Shown here in pieces: positions 46,706 to 55,284 of a stretch of 64,000 nucleotides of DNA. Position 1 is the stretch's first letter. Each line of letters opens with the position of its first letter. The position numbers were made by a program, and so were the translations under genes. The stretch spans positions 99,564 through 163,563 of the forward strand of contig CALCKW010000018.1 in the NCBI GenBank assembly GCA_937965695.1, written 5' to 3'. Below the pieces are notes generated by a model that was not told the DNA's origin, ran no database searches, and saw only the letters and a program-made list of their open reading frames with translations. Origin of the DNA: an uncultured Granulosicoccaceae bacterium. GTDB lineage: Bacteria > Pseudomonadota > Gammaproteobacteria > CALCKW01.

Positions 46706-47887
46706 ATGCGCTATAGCGACCTATGTCGGCGCATCAGCGGCGAAGGTGCCGAAGCCTGGCAAACCCATTCCGCTGGCATTCGCGACAGGCAACACGGTAA
46801 AACCGTTTACATGCTCAGCGTGGGAGACCCCGACTTTGACACCCCAGCAAGCGTCGTTGAAGAAGCGGTGAGTGGCCTTAGGTCAGGTGACACGCACTAC
46901 ACAGAAATCACCGGTAGACCCGAGCTCTGTGCGGCCATTGCGAATCGCATGAACACTCGCACTGGAAGTAGTTATACCCTTGCAAATGTCAGCCTAACCG
47001 TCGGCTGCCAAAACGCCCTCTATTGCAGTGCTGCTGCCCTACTAGAGCCTGGCGACGAAGCCATCGTTTTTGACCCAACCTATGTAACGTATGGAGCAGC
47101 ACTGGGTGCCACAGGTGCCATTGCTGTTTCGGTGCCCTGTCCATCGGATAATGGTTTCAGACCTGACTTACGAGCACTGCGCGCCGCCGTCACACCAAAA
47201 ACGAAAGTGATTTTTTTGGTCACACCCGTCAACCCCACAGGCGTTGTCTATAACCGAGAAGAACTGCAATGCATCGCGGATCTAGCGATCGAGCACGACT
47301 TGTGGGTTGTTTCAGACGAAGTCTATGCAGAGCTGGTGTTTGAAGGCGAGTGCCTGTCGATAGCCTGCTTTGAAGGCATGAAAGAGCGCACCATCACCAT
47401 CAGTAGCTTGTCCAAGTCGCATGCCATGACGGGCTGGCGCGTTGGCTGGGCTGTTGGCCCGGAAGAGTTTTGTCGGCACATGAGTAACCTTGCACTGTGC
47501 ATGACTTATGGCTTGCCAGGATTTATACAGAGCGCCGCGCTAAACGCTCTCAACGACGACGGCAGTGATACCCGTCAAATCTGTGAGACGTTTAAACGGC
47601 GGCGCGATTTGGTGGTAAAAGAGCTAGCTGGTTTAAACCGAGTTAGTTGCGAAGTACCACAAGCAGGTATGTTTATTATGCTCAACGTTGAAAACACTGG
47701 GCTCTCAAGTGCAGAGTTTGTACGTCGGCTCTACAGCGAACAAGCTGTCACCAGTATCGATGGCAAGGCTTTTGGCAATAGCGCAGATAACTGCGTCAGA
47801 CTTGCTTTTACCATTGGAGAAGATCAACTTCTTGAAGCCTGTAGCCGTATACGTAGTTTTGTTCATGACATAGAGACCTCAGCATGA
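46706..47887 (+). CDS. aruH: Arginine:pyruvate transaminase-like aminotransferase (AruH type)
   Basis: This 393-residue class I/II PLP aminotransferase has the PLP lysine in SSLSKSHAMTGWRVGW near residue 237 and the substrate-carboxylate arginine in NCVRLAFT near the C-terminus. The sequence follows Pseudomonas AruH closely as I recall it (MRYSD start, LLSVGDPDFDTPA-like segment, NLALCMTYGLPGFIQ). AruH converts arginine and pyruvate to 2-ketoarginine and alanine. The next gene encodes the matching decarboxylase and overlaps it by four bases, which strengthens the call. Confidence 0.87.
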   Translation: MRYSDLCRRISGEGAEAWQTHSAGIRDRQHGKTVYMLSVGDPDFDTPASVVEEAVSGLRSGDTHYTEITGRPELCAAIANRMNTRTGSSYTLANVSLTVGCQNALYCSAAALLEPGDEAIVFDPTYVTYGAALGATGAIAVSVPCPSDNGFRPDLRALRAAVTPKTKVIFLVTPVNPTGVVYNREELQCIADLAIEHDLWVVSDEVYAELVFEGECLSIACFEGMKERTITISSLSKSHAMTGWRVGWAVGPEEFCRHMSNLALCMTYGLPGFIQSAALNALNDDGSDTRQICETFKRRRDLVVKELAGLNRVSCEVPQAGMFIMLNVENTGLSSAEFVRRLYSEQAVTSIDGKAFGNSADNCVRLAFTIGEDQLLEACSRIRSFVHDIETSA

Positions 47888-49512
47888 GAGAGACATTAGG
47901 TGAACAGCTGGTACGCCTGCTTGCCCAACGACAAGTCGATACGGTATTCGGCATTCCCGGTGCGCACACCATCGAGCTATACCGCGGATTAGCCGGCAGC
48001 GGCATACACCACGTCACTCCACGCCATGAGCAAGGTGCCGGCTTTATGGCCGATGGCTACGCGCGAGCCAGCGGTAAGCCAGGGGTTGCATTCGTTATTA
48101 CAGGACCGGGAGTACTGAATATTGCAACCCCGATGGCCCAGGCTTTGGCTGACTCAATTCCCATGCTGGTTATAGCGGGTGTGAATCCTCGGCCTTACTT
48201 GGGCATGGGCACCGGCAACTTGCACGAAATGCCACGGCAGGCTCAAGTATCCAATAGCTGCGCCCTGCTCAGCCACACCTTGTCCGATGTGCAGCAACTC
48301 CAACCTTTTTTAGACAAGGCATTTGCCATTTTTCAAAGTGAACGCCCTGGTCCCGTCTATTTAGAAGTCCCCGTTGATCTATTTGCATCAACAGCCGCGT
48401 GTTGCCGTGACGGCGCGGCTGCACTTGTTGAAAAACCTGCCCCATCGGTGCAAAGCCTCGCCCATATTTTCTCCCTGCTATCGAACGCCGAGGCACCGCT
48501 AATATTGGCCGGAGGTGGCTGCGTACTAGCCAGTCAAGCGCTAAACACTTTGGCAGAAAAAATCGATGCTCCCGTCGTCATGACGACTAATGCGCGCGGC
48601 GTGCTTGCAGCAGAGCATCCACTGGCTGTATCTGCTAGCGCCTCTTTAAATGCAGTTCGCAAACTGGTGAACAACGCGGACATCGTTTTAGCAATAGGCA
48701 CAGAGTTTGGCAGTACCGATTACGATATGTATGAACGCGGTGGCTTTGGCGTCAGCCAGACATTGATCCGAATAGACATCGATAGCCGACAGATGCACAG
48801 CGGAGCTCCGGCGGACTATGCCGTTGTGGCCGATAGCCTGCAGTTTTTAGAAGGCCTTTTGACACAGTTTAAAGATGCGGAACTTGATATCAAAAACAAA
48901 TCAGGTGCTGTTCGAGCGTCCACCGCATGTACCGAAGCCTGGGCTGAGCTCGACAAAGAGATGCAAGGCGATTGCCAGATACTGACGATGATTCGACAGC
49001 ACTTTCCCACTCAAACTATCGTCGGTGATTCTACCCAACTCATTTACGCCGGCAATCTCTTTGGTGGTGCTCCTGCCCCCCGTCGATGGTTTAATTCTTC
49101 AACAGGGTTTGGCGCATTGGGCTATGGCGTGCCAGCAGCCATTGGAGCCGCTATCGCCAGCAATGAAACCACGGTGTGCCTTATAGGCGACGGGGGGTTG
49201 CAATTTTGTCTCGCTGAACTCATTGTCGCCGTGCAAGAGCAGGCCCACGTTGTTTTCATTGTGTGGAACAACCAAGGCTATGGAGAAATAGAGCGCTACA
49301 TGCGCGGCTCAAGTATAGAGAGGGTTGGCGTTTCTCTGCATACTCCAGATTTTATAGCCCTTGCCATAAGCATGGGTCTTGAAGCACACAAACCTGAAAG
49401 CAGAACGGATTTTGTACAGGCGATGATTGAAGCCAGAAATAGCGGTAGAGCAACGCTGATAGAACTCGACGAGAGGCTTGCCCGCAGTACATTTTTAGCA
49501 TCGCTTGATTGA
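47884..49512 (+). CDS. aruI: 2-ketoarginine decarboxylase-like TPP enzyme (AruI type)
   Basis: This 542-residue thiamine diphosphate enzyme of the acetolactate synthase superfamily has the catalytic glutamate in RHEQGAGFMADGYAR near residue 49, a central nucleotide-like domain and the TPP motif IGDGGLQFCLAELIVAVQ near residue 436. AruI decarboxylates 2-ketoarginine to 4-guanidinobutyraldehyde in the arginine transaminase pathway. The assignment rests on similarity plus coupling to aruH. The dehydrogenase and guanidinobutyrase of later steps are not in the window. Confidence 0.83.
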   Translation: MRETLGEQLVRLLAQRQVDTVFGIPGAHTIELYRGLAGSGIHHVTPRHEQGAGFMADGYARASGKPGVAFVITGPGVLNIATPMAQALADSIPMLVIAGVNPRPYLGMGTGNLHEMPRQAQVSNSCALLSHTLSDVQQLQPFLDKAFAIFQSERPGPVYLEVPVDLFASTAACCRDGAAALVEKPAPSVQSLAHIFSLLSNAEAPLILAGGGCVLASQALNTLAEKIDAPVVMTTNARGVLAAEHPLAVSASASLNAVRKLVNNADIVLAIGTEFGSTDYDMYERGGFGVSQTLIRIDIDSRQMHSGAPADYAVVADSLQFLEGLLTQFKDAELDIKNKSGAVRASTACTEAWAELDKEMQGDCQILTMIRQHFPTQTIVGDSTQLIYAGNLFGGAPAPRRWFNSSTGFGALGYGVPAAIGAAIASNETTVCLIGDGGLQFCLAELIVAVQEQAHVVFIVWNNQGYGEIERYMRGSSIERVGVSLHTPDFIALAISMGLEAHKPESRTDFVQAMIEARNSGRATLIELDERLARSTFLASLD

Positions 49513-49548
49513 GTATCGACTAACAGCCTAACCAACAGGATTTCTTTC

Positions 49549-50307
49549 ATGAAAGCAATCACCCGCGCCCTTTCTTCAGCTATGCAAAATTGCGAACTGA
49601 CTCACATGAAAAGACAGACTCTCGACCTAGACCTCGCGCGTACCCAGCACGAAGCCTACAACCAAGCATTGAGAGATTTAGGCGTAGAAGTCATCGAGCT
49701 TGCGGAACAACCAACGCTTCCCGATTCTGTCTTTGTCGAAGACACGGCCTTAATTTTTAACGAGGTAGCAGTGATCACGCATCCAGGTGCCGAGTCACGA
49801 CGACCAGAAACAGCCAGCATTGCTCAAGCGTTGTCGCGGTACCGCACTCTACTCACGATTGAATCACCCGCAATTTTAGACGGTGGTGATGTACTGACTA
49901 TAGGCAAAAATGTATATGTGGGTCTTTCAAGTAGAAGTAACCCTGAAGCAGTTGTTCAGCTACAAAAGCACTTAGAGCACTATGGATATCACGTTCATGG
50001 TTTAGAGATGGGGCAATGTTTGCATTTAAAAACAGCCGTGACTGCTCTGGATGATCAAACCGTGTTGTTAAATTCTGCATGGATAGATCCAAAATTATTT
50101 GAAGCCTATCGAGTGGTGGAGACGCACGCCGACGAGCCTTTTGGCGCCAATGTCGTCCGTGTTGGCAAAAAACTGCTCTACGGTGCGGGATATCCGCGCA
50201 CGCAATCAAAAATAGAAGCAATGGGCTATGCCGTCAAATCTGTGGATATGTCGGAGCTCGCAAAAGCCGAAGGCGCAGTGACATGTTGTAGCCTCATGTT
50301 GGATTAA
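49549..50307 (+). CDS. ddaH: Dimethylarginine dimethylaminohydrolase (DDAH)
   Basis: This 252-residue member of the guanidino-modifying (pentein) superfamily hydrolyses N-omega-methylated arginines to citrulline and methylamines. Diagnostic segments match human DDAH: DSVFVEDTALI and HPGAESRRPE (near residues 60-85), LDGGDVL with VGLSSRSN (near 108-128), catalytic His159 in CLHLKT and catalytic Cys246 in TCCSLML. It is the last gene of the transporter/aruHI operon, 36 bases after aruI, with AGGA upstream. This points to methylarginine as a real substrate of the cluster. Confidence 0.92.
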   Translation: MKAITRALSSAMQNCELTHMKRQTLDLDLARTQHEAYNQALRDLGVEVIELAEQPTLPDSVFVEDTALIFNEVAVITHPGAESRRPETASIAQALSRYRTLLTIESPAILDGGDVLTIGKNVYVGLSSRSNPEAVVQLQKHLEHYGYHVHGLEMGQCLHLKTAVTALDDQTVLLNSAWIDPKLFEAYRVVETHADEPFGANVVRVGKKLLYGAGYPRTQSKIEAMGYAVKSVDMSELAKAEGAVTCCSLMLD

Positions 50308-50441
50308 ACTATCCGTGGAGAACACGACATATTCCAGATCAAATCGATAAGCAGAATGACGATCTAAAACACTGTCTCCACAATTACACCACATTCTATG
50401 ACTAGAGTATTAGGGATAATAACCTATCATGGAGTTCAATC

Positions 50442-51521
50442 ATGACCGTTCGACCGTTGACAATAACCCGTAAATTCGCGCTGCCAGTGCTTCTTAGCAT
50501 TGGTTTAGCTGGTTTACAAGGCTGCGACTCAGGCAGCGAAAGCAGTAGCACAGAGACTGAGTCGACTACGACTGCTGCACAAGACATCAGCAATGCAGTA
50601 TTTACAGAACGAAGTGCTGATTGCGCTGACTACGTAAATACCTATGAAGCATCCGCATTAGATATCCAAAACAGTTTAGCTTTCAGCGCCGCGGTTGAAA
50701 TTACAGCCACGGAAACCGAATGTACGTTCGTTTCAAACAGCGTACCAAATCACGATTTCAACGACGAAACAGCCGCTTTTGCCGGTGGTGCAGAAGGTGC
50801 GACGATCAGTGAAATTGATACAACATTAACCGTCACACGCAGCCCTGCAATCGCCGCTGAATCGACTGCCATCAGTCAGGAGCTTAAAAACGCTATTTTT
50901 CTAAATGGCGTGAAACTCGATATCATCTCCGCAGGTTGCTACAGCCCTGAAGACCCTGATGCCGGAGCCGATGGCACGGTAGGCATAGGCTGCCAATCAG
51001 ACAATGAATGGCTACTTGATCCACTAGGAACAACACATAAATTCGGTGCAGACGCGCACAATGCACACACGCAGCCCGAAGGTTTGTATCATTATCATGG
51101 CAGCCCACTCGCCATGTATGACGACAGCCCAAGCAGCGAAGGATCACCAGTCATTGGCTTTGCTGCCGATGGCTTTCCTGTCTATGGACCCTACTTCTAT
51201 GACAGCGCCTCTGGCTCAGTGCGCAAAGCACTGTCAGGCTATTCTCTAAAAACTACTTCTCGGGGCACGCAAAGCACCACAATTCCATATAATCCAGGAG
51301 GCACTCCTGACGGAACGTATAACAACGATTGGGAATTTACTGATGCCGGAGATTTAGATGCCTGCAACGGCATGACTGTAGACGGTCAATATGGCTACTA
51401 CGTCACTGACACTTACCCATGGGTTATTAAGTGTCTCTCTGGAACACCTGACGATTCATTTGGCTCAACTGGTGGACCTGGTGGACCTGGTGGACCCGGC
51501 GGACCACCACCAGGTGTTTGA
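50442..51521 (+). CDS. YHYH domain lipoprotein with collagen-like tail
   Basis: This 359-residue exported protein has a lipobox LQGC near residue 28, a serine/threonine-rich linker, a beta-rich region and the name-giving GLYHYHGSP near residue 215. GFAADGFPVYGPYFY near residue 245 and VTDTYPWVIKCLSGTPD near residue 330 follow, typical of the YHYH family. It ends in GGPGGPGG-type repeats. No function is established for YHYH proteins; the clustered histidines suggest metal binding. It precedes a HupE/UreJ-like gene. Confidence 0.85.
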   Translation: MTVRPLTITRKFALPVLLSIGLAGLQGCDSGSESSSTETESTTTAAQDISNAVFTERSADCADYVNTYEASALDIQNSLAFSAAVEITATETECTFVSNSVPNHDFNDETAAFAGGAEGATISEIDTTLTVTRSPAIAAESTAISQELKNAIFLNGVKLDIISAGCYSPEDPDAGADGTVGIGCQSDNEWLLDPLGTTHKFGADAHNAHTQPEGLYHYHGSPLAMYDDSPSSEGSPVIGFAADGFPVYGPYFYDSASGSVRKALSGYSLKTTSRGTQSTTIPYNPGGTPDGTYNNDWEFTDAGDLDACNGMTVDGQYGYYVTDTYPWVIKCLSGTPDDSFGSTGGPGGPGGPGGPPPGV

Positions 51522-51540
51522 CTAGTCGCAACACAGGTGT

Positions 51541-51572
51541 TTAGCTCATTCTCGTTTAGTATTATGAGCTAA
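51541..51572. terminator. Inverted repeat after the YHYH gene
   Basis: TTAGCTCAT (51541-51549) and ATGAGCTAA (51564-51572) form a 9-bp stem with a 14-base loop, 20 bases past the stop. No T tract follows, so intrinsic termination is uncertain. Confidence 0.4.
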
Positions 51573-51589
51573 TTACAAGCAATCACGTG

Positions 51590-51613
51590 TTGAATAGCCA
51601 ATTGGCTATTCAA
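51590..51613. repeat. Perfect 24-bp palindrome between YHYH and HupE genes
   Basis: The half-site TTGAATAGCCAA is followed immediately by its exact reverse complement, with no spacer, centred on AATT. It lies 84 bases before the HupE-like start. As RNA it would be a poor tight hairpin, so a dimeric protein operator is more likely than a terminator. Confidence 0.7.
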
Positions 51614-51696
51614 TGCAAACCCTCGAACTAACACGCTATGCCACCTTTTCAGAATAGTTCTAAACAGAGGCCTCATTTTATACCTTCGGCACTTCA

Positions 51697-52800
51697 ATGT
51701 ATTCAACGCTAAAAGCATTTGCACTGTTACTTTTCCTGTTGCTAAGCCAAGTCGCTAACGCTCATATCGCCGGTGTCACTGACACCAGTGTGCAGATACA
51801 TGCGAGCGGTCTAACACTGACTTACACTGTTCCAGCAGACAACCTAAAAGAACTGCCCTTGCCTCCCGAAGCGGAGAGCAAGGCGATCGAAGCAGCTATT
51901 CTAGAGGGTTTTAGGGTTTTAAATGATGATCTCGAATGCCAAGCAATAGAGTCGATTACTCGGTCACTGAGCAACATTGGCTCTGAACAATTTGAATTTA
52001 AAATAGACTGCTTAAAGCCGTTAAATTCACTTGAATTAGGCTATGAGCTATTTTTTGACATCGATAATTCTCACGAGAATTTCAGTCGAATCACAATACT
52101 CAATCGAACCCAAAATTTCACGTTTAGTGCAGCCAAAAAAAGCCACACTATCGAAGTGGGGACACTTGTTCTTGCATGGGACGCTCAACGTCAATCAAAT
52201 AGAATTCCCAAAAAATCTACACCATCAAGCAGCCACTACTTTCCAGTGGGCATAGAGCACATTGTTTTTGGCTTCGATCATTTACTATTTTTGCTAGCCT
52301 TGCTGTTGCTGCCAATGCGGTTTAGACAACTACTTGCATTGATCACAACATTTACTGTGGCGCATTCCATCACCCTCGCCCTTTCAGTGCTCGATATCGT
52401 GACAATTCCAGCACTGTATATCGAAGCTGCTATCGCTTTTAGCATTGTGTATGTGGCGGTGGAGACAACCCTGACGCTTCGTCACCCGCAGTATCAACGC
52501 TATAACAGATCCACTTGGAAACACCGTCTCGTCTTAACCTTCTTGTTTGGATTGATGCACGGATTTGGATTTTCCTACATTCTCAAGACCATGGGCCTGG
52601 GAGAGCAAGTCGCGCAAGCCCTGCTCTACTTTAATATCGGCGTAGAGGCCGGACAAATACTCGCGATAGCGCTCGCCTACCCAATTCTGAAATTCCTGTT
52701 TAGCCGATATAAAACGCTCTTATGGGCGCAGGTCACGAGCGTTCTCATCGGGCTAATGGCTTTGACTTGGCTGCTGGAACGCCTAACAGCGTTTTTGTAA
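51697..52800 (+). CDS. HupE/UreJ family membrane protein
   Basis: The protein has 367 residues. A signal peptide (cleavage after ANA near residue 22) is followed by a periplasmic beta-rich domain of about 160 residues, then six hydrophobic segments starting with GIEHIVFGFDHLLFLLALLLLP near residue 185. Conserved histidines occur in TVAHSITL and GLMHGFGFSY. HupE/UreJ relatives transport nickel or cobalt, but this long form with an ectodomain (HupE/UreJ_2) has unproven substrate. Adjacent to the YHYH lipoprotein. Confidence 0.86.
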   Translation: MYSTLKAFALLLFLLLSQVANAHIAGVTDTSVQIHASGLTLTYTVPADNLKELPLPPEAESKAIEAAILEGFRVLNDDLECQAIESITRSLSNIGSEQFEFKIDCLKPLNSLELGYELFFDIDNSHENFSRITILNRTQNFTFSAAKKSHTIEVGTLVLAWDAQRQSNRIPKKSTPSSSHYFPVGIEHIVFGFDHLLFLLALLLLPMRFRQLLALITTFTVAHSITLALSVLDIVTIPALYIEAAIAFSIVYVAVETTLTLRHPQYQRYNRSTWKHRLVLTFLFGLMHGFGFSYILKTMGLGEQVAQALLYFNIGVEAGQILAIALAYPILKFLFSRYKTLLWAQVTSVLIGLMALTWLLERLTAFL

Positions 52801-52803
52801 TGC

Positions 52804-52834
52804 GGATCTTCGGCTCCCTAGTGCTCAAAGATCC
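52804..52834 (+). terminator. Hairpin after the HupE-like gene
   Basis: GGATCTT (52804-52810) pairs with AAGATCC (52828-52834) around 17 bases, directly after the stop codon. It lacks a T tract; termination strength is uncertain. Confidence 0.4.
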
Positions 52835-52982
52835 ACATAACGACGGTTTTGCCGATTCGCGCATACGTTTAGCCAGCACTCGCTGCCCACAGTAGATATC
52901 TTCAAGGCCATTTTCGGGTAAAATCACTGGCACATGAGGCGCAAGTTCTGAGCAAGCCTCCAGAATTGAAACAGGGCATTCG

Positions 52983-53351
52983 ATGAAATTTCAAGTAGAC
53001 GGAAAAATCCACAAAATTTTTGACACTGAACAAAAATCTGAGCGCTTTCGCACACGCGAATTTGTCATTGAAGTGGTCGACGGCAAATTCCCACAGATGG
53101 TGAAATTTCAGCTAACGCAAGACAACTGCGAAGCCATCGACGGCCACCAAGAAGGTGAAGACATTACGGTACATTTTGACCTTCGAGGTCGAGAATGGAA
53201 TGGTAAATACTTTACCAATCTTAATGCCTGGCGCATCGAACCTGCCGATGGCAGTTCACAGCCAAAGGTTCCGCCTCTGAGCGAAGATGAATACGCCAAC
53301 ACAAATACAAATTCAGCTGCCGATTCATTTGATGATGACATGCCGTTCTAA
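52983..53351 (+). CDS. DUF3127 protein, OB-fold-like with SSB-type acidic tail
   Basis: This 122-residue protein has a DUF3127-like domain at residues 1-90 (GKIHKIFDTEQKSERFRTREFVIEV, VKFQLTQDN, VHFDLRGREWNGKYFTNLNAWRI). That is the strand pattern of an OB fold. A flexible, asparagine/serine-rich linker ends in SFDDDMPF, almost the DDDIPF tip by which SSB recruits DNA-repair partners. No genome-maintenance gene is adjacent. DUF3127 function is not established; single-strand DNA binding is my inference. Confidence 0.8.
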   Translation: MKFQVDGKIHKIFDTEQKSERFRTREFVIEVVDGKFPQMVKFQLTQDNCEAIDGHQEGEDITVHFDLRGREWNGKYFTNLNAWRIEPADGSSQPKVPPLSEDEYANTNTNSAADSFDDDMPF

Positions 53352-53554
53352 GATACACATCACTCACCCCAACAACCGGTGAAAGCTCAAGCCGAGCTTC
53401 TCACTACTAGGGTTAGGCTTTTAGAACAGTGATCTGTCATCCGTCGGGGAATGAGCAAATACTCCCTTGTGGAAGTTATGCTCGGCAAGACGAGCTGAAG
53501 CGAGGCAGAAAAACACGCATTTTTGGGTTATAGTAATGCACCTATAAGCTCTGC

Positions 53555-54646
53555 TCATGAGCCTGAGCTATCACCTGTCTGCGCTACCGGCAACGCTTCA
53601 AGAATCTCATTAAGGCGATCACGCAGCTTTACGCGTGCGCCTGAATCTTTAAGCTGTAAATAGCGGTCACCTTTTAGATCACCACCGAGCCATGCGTTTG
53701 AGCCGTCAAATGCAACGAGGTTTTTTCCAGATTCCGAGTAGCTGAAATACTCGCTGAGGCCTTCGACAGCATAAACCACAGCACTCAAGTCCCAAGACGC
53801 TCGATTATAAGGCTCGATACCTCTTCCGTAGAGGCGGTATGCTTCACGCACGGGGTTATCGGAAGGCGTGTTGACGAGAGACTCACCGGTCTGCACAACA
53901 GTGCCGAGTTCGTACCCAGTAAAAACCATTGGCACATTAAGTTCGCTGGTGACAAACGAAGCCGACGGACCATCGAGTTCAAAATTAAACTCAGAACCTG
54001 AAGGGTACTGACCGCCCATCACAATGAGACGTTTCACCTTCTGCTCTAGAAGCTGTTTGCCTGTTTTGTCGATACCATCATCGTTGTAATTTGCGCCGGT
54101 GGTCATAAGATTTGCAATATTGCTCTTCCAACCAATGACAACCAAGCTGACAGATTGATCAGGCTGGTCGTTAAGCAAGCGCCTGTAAACATCGATCGCG
54201 TCTTCAACCAGTGTTTCCGAGTCGACGTCGTGACCGTATAGCTCGTCATTCGCACCAATGTGCAACGTGAAGTTGGAGGCATCACCCGCAAATGCCACGG
54301 CGGGCCCTTTATTGACTCCAAGTACGATATCTGGTCGGCCGTAGTAGGTATTGACGGCATCCGATGCGGCAGCGGCCCAACTACTGCGCTGATCAATCGA
54401 TGCGATCACCGCCAGCAGCTCCGCTTGGCCGCGGTCAGCATAGTAGTGCGCAACTGCCAGCGCGCCCACATCATCGACGTCACCACCCATGTCGGTGTCG
54501 ATGATGATTTTTTCTAGTTGGGTGTTGACTGCAGGCAAACTAGCTTGTGGGGAGTCTGCCTGTGGCTCTAGCTCGGAGCAAGCGATGGGCCCCAACGTCA
54601 CCAATAGACATAGGCTCAGGGCTTTTAAAGATCGATCAAAAAACAA
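53555..54646 (-). CDS. Nucleoside hydrolase-like lipoprotein
   Basis: This protein of about 363 residues belongs to the inosine-uridine nucleoside hydrolase superfamily. The calcium-binding aspartate cluster is DTDMGGDVDD near residue 50, with further motifs VIGWKSNIANLM, IVMGGQYPSGSEFNFELDGPSA near 205 and YNRASWDLSAVVYA. I favour TTG 54646, with GAGGT upstream, because it begins a clean lipoprotein signal (LVTLGPIAC); GTG 54709 is a longer alternative. Envelope location suggests scavenging of extracellular nucleosides. Substrate unproven. Confidence 0.83.
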   Translation of the reverse strand: MFFDRSLKALSLCLLVTLGPIACSELEPQADSPQASLPAVNTQLEKIIIDTDMGGDVDDVGALAVAHYYADRGQAELLAVIASIDQRSSWAAAASDAVNTYYGRPDIVLGVNKGPAVAFAGDASNFTLHIGANDELYGHDVDSETLVEDAIDVYRRLLNDQPDQSVSLVVIGWKSNIANLMTTGANYNDDGIDKTGKQLLEQKVKRLIVMGGQYPSGSEFNFELDGPSASFVTSELNVPMVFTGYELGTVVQTGESLVNTPSDNPVREAYRLYGRGIEPYNRASWDLSAVVYAVEGLSEYFSYSESGKNLVAFDGSNAWLGGDLKGDRYLQLKDSGARVKLRDRLNEILEALPVAQTGDSSGS

Positions 54647-55284
54647 CGCCAAACACCTCAGTAAAAAACAACAAGTAGCACTTACCCCAACTTGCAAGAT
54701 AACGACCACTGTGCTTAAAAAATATTTAAATCACAGGGGCGACCAATCACGCATACGTATCAATGCTTACCCAAGTCGAAGGTGATCGGACAAAGAAAAC
54801 ATAAATCTCTGTGCACGATCGCTTATTCTGACAGAAAAAAAAGGAAATTTTTCTTTCGGTAGGTATCTAAGAAATCCATGCTCTTGCCATTAACGACGAG
54901 CGACTATACCAGTAACTGACAACCTACACAAAGCCAGATTCCTCCGTTAGCAAAGCAAGTTGAAATTCTGTTCTGATATGTCGAACAAAAGCACTGAGAA
55001 ACAGCTCTAAACGCTATAGACGAAGGTATATGACGCAAAATGACACGACAGAAAGCTGCAATGTTCAAAGTAGAAATAGCATGAACTTTTAGTCGGGATA
55101 ACGACTTATATTGCAACTTACTAAAGGTGATGCATAGCGCAAACACCTAGTCAGAATACAGTCACTCAAATTGAATTGGCAATGCGTTGACATATGCCAG
55201 CCTTGGTACAAATTTGATTTATTAAATTGTTAGTTGCGCAGCATTTATACAACAACGTGAAGTTCTTTGGAAATTGTTTGTCAG
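54647..55284. other. Gene-free stretch between nucleoside hydrolase and amidotransferase genes
   Basis: I see no credible gene in about 640 bases. An 80-codon - strand frame (54904-55146) has no recognisable features. The region is relatively A+T rich. It contains an orphan TTGACA near 55187 on the + strand without a gene behind it, so an unannotated small RNA cannot be excluded. Confidence 0.4.

Noticed and set aside
54904..55146. 80-codon - strand frame in the gene-free stretch
   Set aside because: No start context, cysteine-rich random-looking translation and no family resemblance.
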